From contig NZ_QTZO01000019.1 in NCBI RefSeq assembly GCF_004025585.1, positions 1-46,046 on the forward strand: a stretch of 46,046 bases of DNA, in the 5' to 3' direction. The position numbers and the translations under genes are program-made. This DNA is from Pseudodesulfovibrio sp. S3. GTDB taxonomy: Bacteria; Desulfobacterota; Desulfovibrionia; Desulfovibrionales; Desulfovibrionaceae. The notes under the pieces are model-generated. The model was not told the origin of the DNA. It searched no databases and saw nothing but the letters and a program-made list of their open reading frames with translations. Every line of letters starts with the position of its first letter. Position 1 is the first letter of the stretch. This document shows, piece after piece, positions 15,936-25,676 of this stretch.

Positions 15936-16523
15936 TTATTCCTTTTTGAGCCAGGGGTTTTCCTCGCCTCTTGCCAGGCGGCGGATGTTATCCTTGTGCC
16001 GCCAGAACAGGATGACCATGACGATGAGTGCCACGGGCACGGTGCCGAAGTGGCCGGTCAGGGCCGTGAACACGGGCAGGGCCAGGGCGAGGGTCAGTGA
16101 TCCCATGGAAACATGACCGGACAGCCAGACCACGCCCAGACAGAGGATTCCGGAAAGAGCGGCGGCCCATGGAGCCAGGGCGAAGAACACTCCAACGGTG
16201 GTGGCGACGGCCTTGCCTCCCTTGAAATGCATGAAGCAGGAAAAGATGTGGCCGAGGATCGCGGCCAGGCCCACCAGGCTCAGCGCCATGTCGGATTCGA
16301 TCCATGCAGCGGCAAAGATCACGGGCAGAAATCCCTTGAATACGTCCATGACCAGGGTGGCGATACCGTATTTGGTTCCGCACAGTCGGGCAACGTTGGT
16401 GGCGCCGGTGTTCTTGCTGCCGTCAAGGCGCGGATCAATGCTGCACAGGGTTTTGGCAATGACCAGCCCGAAGGGAATGGAGCCGAGGACATAGGCAAGC
16501 GCGGCCCAGAAAATGAAAATCAT
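15936..16523 (-). CDS. plsY: Glycerol-3-phosphate acyltransferase PlsY
   Basis: Inner-membrane enzyme that moves the acyl group from acyl-phosphate to glycerol-3-phosphate, the first step of phospholipid synthesis. At 195 residues it has the usual length, with about five membrane helices. The conserved motifs are visible: GSIPFG (about 15-20), GSKNTGATNVAR (about 35-46) and FKGGKAVATT (about 100-109). AGGAG lies 8 bases before ATG 16523. It lies downstream of the RNase II gene and just upstream of the CDF gene. Confidence 0.96.
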   Translation of the reverse strand: MIFIFWAALAYVLGSIPFGLVIAKTLCSIDPRLDGSKNTGATNVARLCGTKYGIATLVMDVFKGFLPVIFAAAWIESDMALSLVGLAAILGHIFSCFMHFKGGKAVATTVGVFFALAPWAAALSGILCLGVVWLSGHVSMGSLTLALALPVFTALTGHFGTVPVALIVMVILFWRHKDNIRRLARGEENPWLKKE

Positions 16524-16593
16524 TATGGTTTCTCCTGAATAATCACAGTATGTGCATGATACTATCGGTTTTGCCGAAAGATGAAAAGCACGG

Positions 16594-18648
16594 TTATTCT
16601 TCCAGCGCCTGGCTCAGTCTGATTTCGTTGGTCAGCGGGTCTATGCGGGAAAAGTTGATCTGGAACCGCTGACCGGGATAGAGCTTGTCTCCGAGCAGTT
16701 TTTTGGGCGTGCGGACATTGACCTGCAGGTGCGGCATGGCCAGGGTCGCCATGGGACCTGTTTCCTCCACCAGCACGGCGGACTGAAACGTTTTGCGCTG
16801 TTTGGCGAGGTAGACGAGTTTCCAGTACCGGGGGCGGAACCGCTGCACCGTGCTGACTGCCTGGATGCGCATGTTCAGGTGGATGATGAGCTGGTCGAGT
16901 TCGTCTTTGTCCAGGCGGGGCGTTCCGGTGGAAAGGAAGGAACAGACCTGGGCCATGTTGATGAAATCGGTATAGCGCCTGAGCGGTGAGGTTATGGGGG
17001 CGTAAGCCGGAACGCCGAGAGCTGCGTGCCTTTTGGGATTGGTCTCCAGGGTCGGGGGCAGGAGCAGCTTGACCGTCCGCAGGATATCGGCCGGTTCGGT
17101 GAAGATGCCTGCGGATTCCTGGGGCAGGGCGATGTCCTGGGTGCGGTGCAACAGGGGAACCCCGTTGTCGCGGGCCCAGAGAGCCATGCCGGAGTTGGCC
17201 AGGATCATGAATTCGCTGATGACCAGTTCGGAACGCAGGCAGGGTTCCTTGAGGCTGATGTCGACCATGTCGTCAGCCCCGTCTTTCGTCACCGTGACGA
17301 TGGGCTCGGGCTTGCGGATGACGCAGGCGCCGGACTCGATGCGGCGGGCAATGAGTTGCTCGGCAAGTTGGTGGGCGAGCTCCAGGGATGCATCGGTGCC
17401 GTTCGCAATGGCCGCGTCCGCATCTTCGTAGGTGATATTGGCCGCGACCTTGATCCAGGCCATGCGCGGCTGCACCGAAGCCAGGGTGCCGTCGCTCTCC
17501 ATGAAGAAGTCGGCAATCATGGCCGGTCTTGTTTCGCCCGCCAGCAGGCTGTAGAGGCCGGTGCCCAATTGTTCGGGCATCATGTGACTGGTGCCTTCGG
17601 GCAGATAAAGGCTGGTGGCGCGGTGCATGACCGCCTTGTCCAGCCTGGACCCGAACTGCCAATGCGCATCGGGCCGGGCCAGGGCAATGGAAAGCTTGTA
17701 GCCGGAACCATGTTTTTCGATGCGCAGGGCATCATCGATGTCGCGGGTGGTGATGGCGTCTATGGAAAGGAAATCTTCCAGTTCGGGGGCGGCAAGTTGA
17801 TTGGAAAAGTTGTTTTCTATTTCGCGTATTTCATTGGAAAACGATTCCGACCATTGATTCCCCCACTGGAAGTCCGCCTCATCCAGGTGGTGGTTGTGGT
17901 GGGGCGGCAGGATGCCCCATGTCTGGGCCAGAAGCAGGGCGAGATGGGGCAGGTCGGGCAGTCCCTTGCTGATGGCCGTCCATATCTTGCGCTCGTTCTC
18001 GTCCAGGGTCTCGCCGACCTTGCGCCTGAGAATTTGGGCCAGGCTCTTCTCCAACTCCGGCTCAAGGGCCGGAAGCCTGGGTTTTCTCCCCTGATTGTAT
18101 GCGGCCAGGAGTTCCTGGAGCAAGGCAAGGCCTGCCGAGGTGACGGCTTCCCGTTCCTTCTCCTCGGCCTTCTCAAACAGCTTGAGTTCGACTTTTTCAG
18201 CAGACCAGATTTCGAAATCCGGCGGACGGAATTTAAAGTGGGTCTTGGCCTGGAGCATGGCCCGGCCCAGTGCGGCCAGTTGGTCTGCATCCGGCTCTTC
18301 CCAGAGCAGTCCGGCGAACCAGTGCAGGGGGGCGGATTCCATTTCGCCCTGGGCCAGTTCCCACAACTCCATGACATTGAGCCCGGCCTGGATCTCTCCG
18401 CGGGCTTCCTGGCGCTCGTTAAGCGCGTTCTGGATGTCCTGGCGCGATGAATCTGGCGACAGGATCGGTCCGTGCCACGGCAGAAGGCGGGCCGCGGGCA
18501 GCTTCATCTCGCGCTTGTTGATGGTCAGCAGCCGGAGTTTGCCCGATGCTTCCTCAAGCACCCAGGCGAGTTGGGGCTGGTCGCCGTGCATGAATTCCAC
18601 TACCGTGCCGGGACGGATTATGGAGCCGAAAGTGGTTGTTTTTGCCAT
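16594..18648 (-). CDS. RNase II/RNase R-type exoribonuclease
   Basis: Processive 3'-to-5' exoribonuclease family protein, 684 residues. The N-terminal half is divergent and helical. The RNB catalytic domain begins near residue 290 with SIDAITTRDIDDALRIE, whose Asp cluster binds the catalytic metals. It continues through MMPEQLGTGLYSLLAGE and ends with a short beta-rich domain (about 615-684). SPLRRYTDFINMAQV is the conserved late RNB motif. No Shine-Dalgarno is clear before ATG 18648. It is the first gene of a likely rnb-like/plsY/CDF operon and is divergent from the SemiSWEET gene. Confidence 0.9.
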   Translation of the reverse strand: MAKTTTFGSIIRPGTVVEFMHGDQPQLAWVLEEASGKLRLLTINKREMKLPAARLLPWHGPILSPDSSRQDIQNALNERQEARGEIQAGLNVMELWELAQGEMESAPLHWFAGLLWEEPDADQLAALGRAMLQAKTHFKFRPPDFEIWSAEKVELKLFEKAEEKEREAVTSAGLALLQELLAAYNQGRKPRLPALEPELEKSLAQILRRKVGETLDENERKIWTAISKGLPDLPHLALLLAQTWGILPPHHNHHLDEADFQWGNQWSESFSNEIREIENNFSNQLAAPELEDFLSIDAITTRDIDDALRIEKHGSGYKLSIALARPDAHWQFGSRLDKAVMHRATSLYLPEGTSHMMPEQLGTGLYSLLAGETRPAMIADFFMESDGTLASVQPRMAWIKVAANITYEDADAAIANGTDASLELAHQLAEQLIARRIESGACVIRKPEPIVTVTKDGADDMVDISLKEPCLRSELVISEFMILANSGMALWARDNGVPLLHRTQDIALPQESAGIFTEPADILRTVKLLLPPTLETNPKRHAALGVPAYAPITSPLRRYTDFINMAQVCSFLSTGTPRLDKDELDQLIIHLNMRIQAVSTVQRFRPRYWKLVYLAKQRKTFQSAVLVEETGPMATLAMPHLQVNVRTPKKLLGDKLYPGQRFQINFSRIDPLTNEIRLSQALEE

Positions 18649-18668
18649 GTATGCTACTAATGTTTTTA

Positions 18669-18683
18669 TCGTTATGATAACGA
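18669..18683. promoter_or_regulatory. Palindrome in the nuclease/SemiSWEET divergent region
   Basis: TCGTTAT-G-ATAACGA is a perfect palindrome with 7-base arms, placed in the 89-base gap between two divergent genes. It could be an operator. No regulator is assigned. Confidence 0.3.
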
Positions 18684-18737
18684 GTTGACTATCATGAAAT
18701 GGTTGTCAGCGTAAGAGCCGAGGCGTAAGGATAATAC

Positions 18738-19037
18738 ATGCAGTTGGACATGATGGAAATAGTCGGTCTGTTGGCCGGGGGATGCACCACGGCTTCCTTT
18801 GTGCCGCAGGTTCTGCACACCTGGCGTACCAAGTCCGTGGACGACATTTCCTTGCGCATGTATCTGTTGCTCACCGTCGGCATCGTGATGTGGCTTTTCT
18901 ACGGAATCCATATCGACTCGCTCTCGGTCATCATCGCCAACAGCGTGACCCTGATTCTTGCCGTCGCCATCCTGAGCATGAAGCTCGCCTTCGGGCGGAA
19001 ACCCTCCGCGAAGAATCTCGATCGCCGTCCAAAATAA
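18738..19037 (+). CDS. SemiSWEET/PQ-loop family transporter
   Basis: Small three-helix membrane protein of 99 residues that should work as a dimer and move sugars or related solutes. Helix 1 includes the PQ-loop (TTASFVPQVLHTWRTKS, about 16-33). Helix 2 is YLLLTVGIVMWLFYGI and helix 3 is VIIANSVTLILAVAIL. The Asn in the third helix and the Pro-Gln of the first are family hallmarks. AAGGA lies 7 bases before ATG 18738. The substrate is unknown. Confidence 0.9.
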   Translation: MQLDMMEIVGLLAGGCTTASFVPQVLHTWRTKSVDDISLRMYLLLTVGIVMWLFYGIHIDSLSVIIANSVTLILAVAILSMKLAFGRKPSAKNLDRRPK

Positions 19038-19039
19038 AA

Positions 19040-19069
19040 GGCTCCGCCGAACTTCTGCCCGGCGAAGCC
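19040..19069 (-). terminator. Terminator of the formyltransferase gene
   Basis: GGCT-CC-GCCG (19040-19049) pairs with CGGC-GA-AGCC (19060-19069). On the - strand the hairpin is followed by TTTTATTTTGG, so it ends the - strand gene at 19094. It may also stop the SemiSWEET transcript. Confidence 0.65.
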
Positions 19070-19093
19070 CCGTTCTGTCTCGTTGCCGGATTA

Positions 19094-20368
19094 TCAGTGC
19101 TTGAACGACCGCTGTCCGGTGAAGACCATGGCCACCTGCGGGCTGGCTTCGTTTACGGCCGTGATCACCTCATGGTCGCGGATGGAACCGCCGGGTTGCG
19201 CAATGGCGGTGACGCCCTGGTCAATGCACAGGTCCACGCCGTCCCGGAACGGGAAGAAACCGTCGGAAACCACCACCGAGCCGGGCAATCCGCCGCGTGC
19301 CTCTTCGGTGCGTTTCTCGATATCGTCCAGCTTGGCCTTCATGGCCGGGTCCTTGATGGCGGCCAGCTTCAGCTCGAACAGGGACATGTTCAGTTCCTTG
19401 GATGCCAGCAGGTCCGAATACTTTATGTAGGCCTTGGTCACGGCCAGGAGCACGCAGCCGACCCTGTCCTGTTCGCCGGTGCCGATGGCCGTGGTCACGC
19501 CGTCGCGGACGAACAGCACTGAGTTCGAGGTGACACCGGCCTCCACGGCCCAGGCGAAGAGCAGGTCGTCGGCTTCCTGTTTGGAGGGAGCACGGGCAAC
19601 AAAACGATTGCCGTCCTTTTCCGCCGTGGCGGGGATGAAGTCTTCGGCCTTGAGGATGGCGTTGCGAAAGGAAAACTGGAGGACCATGCCGCCGTCGGTC
19701 AGGGACTTGATGTCCAGAAACGGGGTTTTGACCATGCTTTCCAGTTCGGCGATTCCCGGAATCTGCAAAATGCGAAGATTCTTCTTTTTCTTGAGTTCAG
19801 CCAAGGCGTCGTCGTCGAATTCGGGAGCTGCCACCACTTCGAAATATACGGAGTTGATCAACTGGGCGGTGGCCAGGTCGAGTTTGCGGTTGACCACCAC
19901 TGCTCCGCCGAAGGCGGCGATGCGGTCCGCCTCAAAGGCGCGCTTGAGGGCCACTGACACGCCTTCTTCAGTCCAGGCAGCCCCGCAGGGGTTGTTGTGC
20001 TTGAGGATGAGCGCTGCCGGTTTGGCGGAAAGGTATTGTAAAATATTCAGGGCGTTGTCCACATCCGTCAGGTTGGTCTTGCCGGGGTGTTTGCCTGCCT
20101 GGAGCATATGCTCCTCGGTCAGCGCCGAGACCAGACCCTGGCCTTGGCCTACGAATCTGACGCCTCCGATCTCCAACTGTCCTTCGGCCAATTCGTACAA
20201 GGCGGCAGGCTGATCCGGGTTTTCGCCGTAACGAAGCCCCTTGGTCTCGCCGTCGATTTCCCAGGTCCGTTTCTTGAAAATCAGTTCCTGGTCGCCAAGC
20301 GTCAGCTTCATGTCTGTCGGGAACGGATCCTGTTGCAAGGTGTGGTACATTTTTTTCAGATCGCTCAT
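19094..20368 (-). CDS. AICAR formyltransferase (stand-alone PurH C-terminal domain type)
   Basis: Transfers the formyl group of 10-formyl-tetrahydrofolate to AICAR, giving FAICAR for the cyclohydrolase encoded at 12462-13058. At 424 residues it corresponds to the formyltransferase part of PurH and has no MGS-like domain. Diagnostic segments are LRYGENPDQPAALY (about 45-58), LKHNNPCG (about 120-128), AFGGAVVVN, VVSDGFFPFRDGVD and GGSIRDHEV, with FTGQRSFKH at the end. GGGAG lies 8 bases before ATG 20368. It is transcribed away from the chemoreceptor gene and ends at its own terminator. Confidence 0.93.
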   Translation of the reverse strand: MSDLKKMYHTLQQDPFPTDMKLTLGDQELIFKKRTWEIDGETKGLRYGENPDQPAALYELAEGQLEIGGVRFVGQGQGLVSALTEEHMLQAGKHPGKTNLTDVDNALNILQYLSAKPAALILKHNNPCGAAWTEEGVSVALKRAFEADRIAAFGGAVVVNRKLDLATAQLINSVYFEVVAAPEFDDDALAELKKKKNLRILQIPGIAELESMVKTPFLDIKSLTDGGMVLQFSFRNAILKAEDFIPATAEKDGNRFVARAPSKQEADDLLFAWAVEAGVTSNSVLFVRDGVTTAIGTGEQDRVGCVLLAVTKAYIKYSDLLASKELNMSLFELKLAAIKDPAMKAKLDDIEKRTEEARGGLPGSVVVSDGFFPFRDGVDLCIDQGVTAIAQPGGSIRDHEVITAVNEASPQVAMVFTGQRSFKH

Positions 20369-20647
20369 CGCTTCAACTCCCTGTTGTGCTCATGTGAGGT
20401 GGCGGTCATAGCACAGCTTGCAGTGACGGGCAATAATCCAAAATCTCTCGTGGCACTGAGTCAAATCATAGTGCAACATGCTCATATTCAATCACTTGTT
20501 TTAAAAAAACTGTTTAAAAATAATAGATATAACTACCTTTTTGCTTCATTGTTCATTATAGTGATAATACTGAGACATGAGTGGATTCTCAGATGTAATG
20601 AAAAGAACGAATGTGCATCGTGAAATGTTCAATGTATTGGAGGTCTT

Positions 20648-22324
20648 ATGGGCATGATGAGATTTCGGGACTGGGGCCTGCAAACCAAGATACTCAGTTT
20701 CTTCCTGGCTGCGGTGGCATTGGTTCTGCTTGGTCTGCTTGGTTATTTCCTGCCTGTCGTGGGAAGTTCGTTGATGGAAGAAAAGCGCATGGCCACCAGG
20801 AGCGTTGTGGATGTGGCTTACAGCGTCATCGACTATTGGGCGGGACAGGCCAAGTCGGGTGCCTTGACCGAGAGTGCGGCACAGGAAGCGGCCAAGGCAG
20901 AGATCGCTACTTTTCGCTACAAGGGTGATGAGTATTTTTGGATCAACGATCTTAGTCAGGTCATCATTGTTCACGGCGTCAAGCCTGATCTTAATGGCAA
21001 GGATCTGACAAGCATGAAGGACGAGAACAACGTCTTTATTTTTCAGGAGATGGTCAAGGTATCCAAGGAAAAGGGCGAGGGTTTCGTCAATTACAGCTGG
21101 CCCAAGCCCGGTTCCGCCAAGTCGGTTCCCAAGATTTCCTATGTCAAGTTGTACAAGCCCTGGGGATGGATCGTGGGCAGTGGGATCTATGTGGATGACG
21201 TCAATGCTCAGGTGGCCTCCCTGCGTTGGCAGATCCTCATACCCACCCTGGTGAGCATGAGTATACTCATAATTATTGTAATGTTCGTACTTCGGAGCAT
21301 CGTCCGGCCCATGCACGAGGCCGTGGAGGTGTCCAACCGCATGGCCGAGGGTGATCTCACCGTGGACATCGTGTCGCGCAGCAAGGACGAGGTCGGTCAA
21401 CTCACGGCAGCCATGGCAAACATGCTCAAGGCGTTGCGACAGGTGGTCAGCGAGGTCAGTACGGCAACGGCTCAGGTCACCGCGGGCAGTGAAGAGTTGG
21501 CGTCATCCGCAGTGGAGCTGTCTCAGGGTGCCACCGAACAGGCCTCTGCCGTGGAGGAGGTTTCCGCTTCCATGGAGGAGATGATTTCCTCCATCGGGCA
21601 GAATGCCGAAAATGCCCAGATCACCAATACCATGACCAATAAGGCGGCTGTGGATACCGAGTCCGGCGGTCAGGCCGTGACCAAGACTGTGGGGGCCATG
21701 AAGCAGATTGCCGAAAAGATCTCCATTATCGAGGAAATTGCCCGCCAGACCAATTTGCTGGCCTTGAATGCTGCCATTGAGGCAGCCCGAGCCGGTGAGC
21801 ATGGCAAGGGATTTGCCGTGGTTGCCGCCGAGGTCCGAAAGCTGGCTGAACGGAGTGGCAGTTCCGCGGCCGAGATCAGCGAACTGTCTTCTTCCAGTGT
21901 CCGCGTGGCTGAAGAGGCAGGTTCGCTCTTGGCTCGTATCGTCCCGGATATCCAGAAGACTGCCGAACTGGTTCAGGAGATTTCATCAGCCACCAATGAG
22001 CAAAACGAGGGCGGTGTCCAGGTCAACAGCGCCATTCAGGAAATGGACAAGGTCATCCAGCAGAATGCGGCGGCCTCAGAAGAGGTCGCGTCCACTGCTG
22101 AGGAACTTTCGGCTCAGGCCGTCCAACTGCAAAAGGTCATGCAGTTCTTCAAGGTCGGGGTTGATTCTGGTTTCTCTGCTCAGGCCCGTGTGACCAAGGC
22201 TCCGGCCCGCAAGGTCCAGTCAGCCCCTCGGAAGGCCCTTGCACAGGCAGCCCCCAAGGCTCAAGACGGGGGATTGGACCTCGACATGGATGACATTGAT
22301 GACTCTGAATTCGAAAAGTTCTAA
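20648..22324 (+). CDS. Methyl-accepting chemotaxis protein with Cache sensor domain
   Basis: Transmembrane chemoreceptor of 558 residues. It has TM1 (about 13-36), a periplasmic single-Cache domain (about 38-190, with [14 protein letters not shown] and [15 protein letters not shown]), TM2 (about 197-218), HAMP (about 219-272) and the cytoplasmic signalling hairpin. The tip signature [21 protein letters not shown] lies near 365-385 and interacts with CheA/CheW. The C-terminal tail is basic and then acidic ([15 protein letters not shown]) and lacks a NWETF-type CheR-binding pentapeptide. GGAGG lies 6 bases before ATG 20648. The 279 bases upstream are AT-rich and contain CTGAGA/TCTCAG around 20570-20592. 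I see no clear promoter there. The ligand is unknown. Confidence 0.95.
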   Translation: MGMMRFRDWGLQTKILSFFLAAVALVLLGLLGYFLPVVGSSLMEEKRMATRSVVDVAYSVIDYWAGQAKSGALTESAAQEAAKAEIATFRYKGDEYFWINDLSQVIIVHGVKPDLNGKDLTSMKDENNVFIFQEMVKVSKEKGEGFVNYSWPKPGSAKSVPKISYVKLYKPWGWIVGSGIYVDDVNAQVASLRWQILIPTLVSMSILIIIVMFVLRSIVRPMHEAVEVSNRMAEGDLTVDIVSRSKDEVGQLTAAMANMLKALRQVVSEVSTATAQVTAGSEELASSAVELSQGATEQASAVEEVSASMEEMISSIGQNAENAQITNTMTNKAAVDTESGGQAVTKTVGAMKQIAEKISIIEEIARQTNLLALNAAIEAARAGEHGKGFAVVAAEVRKLAERSGSSAAEISELSSSSVRVAEEAGSLLARIVPDIQKTAELVQEISSATNEQNEGGVQVNSAIQEMDKVIQQNAAASEEVASTAEELSAQAVQLQKVMQFFKVGVDSGFSAQARVTKAPARKVQSAPRKALAQAAPKAQDGGLDLDMDDIDDSEFEKF

Positions 22325-22348
22325 TCATATCATAATCTTAAAAGATAA

Positions 22349-22376
22349 GCCGTCCGGTTCGCCGGACGGCTTTTTT
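22349..22376 (+). terminator. Intrinsic terminator of the chemoreceptor gene
   Basis: GCCGTCCGG (22349-22357), loop TTCG, CCGGACGGC (22362-22370), then TTTTTT. This is a textbook tetraloop terminator 25 bases after the stop codon. Confidence 0.95.
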
Positions 22377-22472
22377 GTTTGGAAACCGATGTGATTTTGC
22401 GTTGGCGGGTCGGCGGGATATTTGGTATGAAGAAAGTCCCGGCATGCGTTATTCATCAATCAAGGAACACCG

Positions 22473-22865
22473 ATGTCAGAAAGCTACATGGAAAAGGCGC
22501 TCTTGAAGCTGGCCCGTCAGATCAATGCGTATGACGAGGCCTCGCTCATGAGCCTATGGGAAAAATACGCCGAAAAGGTTCGCCATTTCGAACCCACCAA
22601 GAGGTGGGAGGAATCCGTGCTGGTGTTCAACCTCATTCAATCCACCCGTCTCAAGAACCAGCTTTTCAATTACAATTGGGCGCAATCCCGGATGCCCAAC
22701 GACCCACTGGTCGAGGTTGATCTTGCCGCTCTGACCGCACCTGTTAAGCCTGTGCCTGGGAAATACGCCGCATCGGAAGGGGGCGACGGCGACGGTGCCA
22801 CTGCCGATGAAAAGAAGGATCGCCGAGGCAAGTTGCTCACCCTGACCCCAAAAAACAGCAAGTAG
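22473..22865 (+). CDS. Hypothetical protein
   Basis: Protein of 130 residues that I do not recognise. The N-terminal 65 residues look helical (MEKALLKLARQINAYDEASL, then LWEKYAEKVRHFEPTKRWEE), with aromatic and charged residues but no catalytic motif, Cys pair, signal peptide or membrane segment. The C-terminal half is Pro/Gly/Ala-rich, low in complexity, and ends basic. AAGGA lies 6-7 bases before ATG 22473. It stands between a terminator and purA, 110 bases before the purA start, so it may be monocistronic or lead the purA operon. Confidence 0.75.
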   Translation: MSESYMEKALLKLARQINAYDEASLMSLWEKYAEKVRHFEPTKRWEESVLVFNLIQSTRLKNQLFNYNWAQSRMPNDPLVEVDLAALTAPVKPVPGKYAASEGGDGDGATADEKKDRRGKLLTLTPKNSK

Positions 22866-22975
22866 AAGACTCAAACGGCTGGTTGACAGACGCGCTGGTT
22901 TGTATTTACGGATTATAACCGTTTGTGCGCGCAATCCAGGCCGGGCAGGAATTCCGGTATTTCAAGGAGCTAACA

Positions 22976-24238
22976 ATGTCCAATATAGTGGTTTTCGGTT
23001 CCCAGTGGGGAGACGAAGGTAAAGGCAAGATCGTCGACATGCTGGCCGAAAAGGCGGACGCCATCGTTCGTTTTCAGGGCGGCAACAATGCCGGACATAC
23101 TCTGGTGGTCGATGGAGAACAGTGCATCCTGCATTTGATTCCTTCCGGTGTCCTGCACCCCGGCAAGCAATGTCTCATCGGCAACGGCGTGGTCCTGGAC
23201 CCGGTCGTGTTCTGCCAGGAACTGGACAAGCTCGATGCCAAAGGGCTTGACGTGTCGCCTGCCCGCATGATGATCAGCAAAAAAACGCACGTCATCATGC
23301 CGTACCACCAGCTCATGGATAAAGTCCGTGAGTCATCCAAGTCCAAGGACGGCAAGATCGGTACCACAGGTCGGGGCATTGGCCCCTGCTATGAGGACAA
23401 GATGAACCGATGCGGCATTCGTGCCGGAGATTTCGCCGACCCCGAGCTGCTCAAGGGCAAGATCGGCAAGGCATTGGAAGAGAAAAACGTTCTTTTCCAG
23501 CATCTGTACGGCGCAAAGCCCATGGATGCCCAGACCGTGTTCGACGAGGTCATGCCTGTTGCGGAACGTCTGGTCCCCTATCTGGGTGATGTTTCTTCCG
23601 CCATACAGGCGGCCGATTGCGTTTTGTTCGAAGGCGCGCAGGGCACCCATCTGGACATCGACCATGGCACCTATCCTTTCGTGACCTCCTCCAACACGGT
23701 CACGGCCAATGCCGCTTCCGGCTCGGGCTGTTCGCCGCGTGAACTGGATCGCATCATCGCCATTGTCAAGGCGTACACCACCAGGGTGGGCAGCGGTCCG
23801 TTCCCCACGGAGCAACTGGACGCCGATGGTGAATATCTTCAGAGCAAAGGGCACGAATTCGGCGCCACCACAGGGCGCAAGCGCCGTTGCGGCTGGCTTG
23901 ATCTGGTCGTGCTCAGGGAGTCCACTCGTCTCAACGGTCCCACGGAACTGGCCATTACCAAACTCGATGTGCTGTCCGGCCTCAAGGAAATCAAGCTGTG
24001 CACGGCCTATGACTACAAGGGGGAGCGGATTGCCTATCCGCCCCAGGAAGAGAACGGCATGGCCTACGTCACTCCGGTCTATGAGGTCATGCCCGGTTGG
24101 GACGAAGACATCTCCGAAGCGCGGAGCTGGGGCGACCTGCCCGTGAATGCGGTCAACTACCTGAAGCGGATCGAAGAGATATCCGGTGTGAAAATCGGCA
24201 TAGTTTCGGTTGGCCCGGACCGTATACAGACCTTTTAA
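22976..24238 (+). CDS. purA: Adenylosuccinate synthetase
   Basis: Converts IMP and aspartate to adenylosuccinate using GTP, the first committed step to AMP. At 420 residues it has the usual length. The GTP-binding P-loop [11 protein letters not shown] (about 8-18, with the catalytic Asp) and NNAGHTLV (about 37-44, with the catalytic His) are visible, as are [14 protein letters not shown] and the late [20 protein letters not shown] lies before ATG 22976. An open frame extends to 22925, but the extra 17 residues lack family character. A TTGACA lies at 22883-22888 and a TATAAC at 22914-22919. Their 25-base spacing is too long for one promoter, so the promoter is not settled. Confidence 0.97.
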   Translation: MSNIVVFGSQWGDEGKGKIVDMLAEKADAIVRFQGGNNAGHTLVVDGEQCILHLIPSGVLHPGKQCLIGNGVVLDPVVFCQELDKLDAKGLDVSPARMMISKKTHVIMPYHQLMDKVRESSKSKDGKIGTTGRGIGPCYEDKMNRCGIRAGDFADPELLKGKIGKALEEKNVLFQHLYGAKPMDAQTVFDEVMPVAERLVPYLGDVSSAIQAADCVLFEGAQGTHLDIDHGTYPFVTSSNTVTANAASGSGCSPRELDRIIAIVKAYTTRVGSGPFPTEQLDADGEYLQSKGHEFGATTGRKRRCGWLDLVVLRESTRLNGPTELAITKLDVLSGLKEIKLCTAYDYKGERIAYPPQEENGMAYVTPVYEVMPGWDEDISEARSWGDLPVNAVNYLKRIEEISGVKIGIVSVGPDRIQTF

Positions 24239-24250
24239 GGAGTGTTGGCA

Positions 24251-25090
24251 ATGACGTTGCACGGTGACCCGTTGGCCGCCCTTGCAGGGCAGGAACATGC
24301 GGTCAAGCGTCTCAACGCCATTGCTGCCGACCCTCCCCAATCCATTGTTATCGAAGGGGGTGACGCGCAATCACGCGTTGCCCTCGCCTTATACTGGGCC
24401 ATGAGGCTGAACTGCGCCTCAGGCTCCATTCCGTGCGGCCAATGCCCGGCCTGCAAGCAGATAGGGAACCTTGCCTTCAACGACCTGCTATTTTTTGACG
24501 GCCGCGAAGGACTTATCAAGGTGGACCCGGTGCGGGAAACGCGGTCCACCTGGGGCCAGCCGCCCCATGGTGACGGCTATCGGGTGACCATCTTTGCAGA
24601 GGCCCAGATGTTCATGACCGAGGCGGCCAACGCCCTGCTCAAATCCCTGGAGGAACCGCGTCCGGGCAATGTTTTTGTCCTGGCCGCTCCACAGCGCGAG
24701 CGATTGCTGGAGACGCTGGTATCCCGTTCCTGGGTGGTCACTCTGGCTTGGCCCGACGTGCGCGAGAACTCCCCGGAAGTGACGGAGTGGACCACCGCCC
24801 TGGTCTCTTTCTGGCAGAGCGGGCGCGGTTGGTTCGAACGGACCTCTGCCAAGGGAGCGGTCAACAAGGACCTGGCCATGGACGTGGTGCTCGGAATGCA
24901 GCGTGAACTGCGCGAGGCATTTTCCGGGTCCTGCGCGACAAGGCTCTCGCAGGGATTGGCCAAAGCCTATGGACCGGCTGAACTTAGACGTATCGGTCTG
25001 ATCCTTGAACAAGCACAGGACGCTCTCAACACGCAGGTGCCGGTTAATCCGGCCATGGTGCTGGATTGGGTAGCCACCCGGATGGTCTAG
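24251..25090 (+). CDS. holB: DNA polymerase III subunit delta' (HolB-like)
   Basis: Clamp-loader component, about 279 residues. The family pattern is ALAGQEHAVKRL at the start, a Zn-ribbon Cys set (CASGSIPCGQCPACKQ, about 54-70), EAQMFMTEAANALLKSLEEP (about 118-137) and VSRSWVV where family members have LLxTIxSRC. There is no Walker A lysine (IEGGDAQSRVAL in its place), so it should not hydrolyse ATP itself. That agrees with delta' acting as a stator. AAGGAG lies 8 bases before ATG 24251. GTG 24242 is in frame but too close to it. It follows purA by 12 bases, so the two are probably co-transcribed. Confidence 0.85.
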   Translation: MTLHGDPLAALAGQEHAVKRLNAIAADPPQSIVIEGGDAQSRVALALYWAMRLNCASGSIPCGQCPACKQIGNLAFNDLLFFDGREGLIKVDPVRETRSTWGQPPHGDGYRVTIFAEAQMFMTEAANALLKSLEEPRPGNVFVLAAPQRERLLETLVSRSWVVTLAWPDVRENSPEVTEWTTALVSFWQSGRGWFERTSAKGAVNKDLAMDVVLGMQRELREAFSGSCATRLSQGLAKAYGPAELRRIGLILEQAQDALNTQVPVNPAMVLDWVATRMV

Positions 25091-25092
25091 CC

Positions 25093-25572
25093 ATGTACAT
25101 CACCGCCTACGCCGATCACGACACCGACGCCATCGTTGAACTTATCACCGGCATTCAGATCGGGGAATTCGGCGTGGCCACCTCAGCGGAAAAACAGCCC
25201 GACCTTCGGGATATTCCCGGATTCTACCAACAGGGGGCTGGGAATTTCTGGCTCGCCTTTGAAGGTGACGAGCTGGTGGGAACCATCGCCCTCAAGGATG
25301 TGGGGGACGGCGTGTGCGCATTGCGCAAGATGTTCGTGAAAAAGGAGTACCGGGGCAAGGAGCGCGGTGTTGCCGTCGCCCTGATGCAGACGTTGTTGTC
25401 TTGGGCGCGGAGCAACGGGGTCAGGGAAATCTACCTTGGCACCGTGGATATTTATCACGCCGCCCATCGCTTTTACGAGAAGAACGGCTTTACCGAAGTC
25501 TCCCCCGGTCAGGTGCCGGAGTCGGTGCCGTTCATGGAGGTTGACGTCAAATTTTATCGGTATTGCTTCTGA
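25093..25572 (+). CDS. GNAT family N-acetyltransferase
   Basis: Acetyl-CoA-dependent acetyltransferase of 159 residues. The acetyl-CoA-binding motif A is visible as LRKMFVKKEYRGKERGVAVA (about 77-96) and motif B as IYLGTVDIYHAAHRFYEKNGF (about 116-136). The N-terminus has AYADHDTDAIVELI, typical of the fold. It starts 2 bases after the holB stop, without a good Shine-Dalgarno, so translation is probably coupled. The substrate is unknown. A terminator follows. Confidence 0.88.
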   Translation: MYITAYADHDTDAIVELITGIQIGEFGVATSAEKQPDLRDIPGFYQQGAGNFWLAFEGDELVGTIALKDVGDGVCALRKMFVKKEYRGKERGVAVALMQTLLSWARSNGVREIYLGTVDIYHAAHRFYEKNGFTEVSPGQVPESVPFMEVDVKFYRYCF

Positions 25573-25628
25573 CGGAGTGTTTTTTTTAAGCGTTTGCTGA
25601 TTGTGGAACGCTGAGGGGATATGTTTTT

Positions 25629-25660
25629 GCCCGGATCGACTCTGCCGATCCGGGCATTTT
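25629..25660 (+). terminator. Intrinsic terminator after the GNAT gene
   Basis: GCCCGGATCG (25629-25638) pairs with CGATCCGGGC (25646-25655), followed by ATTTTTG. It ends the purA-holB-GNAT unit and lies between convergent genes. Confidence 0.85.
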
Positions 25661-25676
25661 TGTGTCGGTGAAGGTT

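Noticed and set aside
22883..22919. TTGACA and TATAAC before purA as one promoter
   Set aside because: The spacing is 25 bases, too long for sigma-70, and no good -10 lies 16-18 bases from TTGACA.
24246..24261. Sigma-54-like match TGGCAA-TGACG-TTGCA
   Set aside because: It overlaps the holB start codon inside a tightly packed purA-holB unit. It is probably chance, since nothing downstream needs a promoter there.
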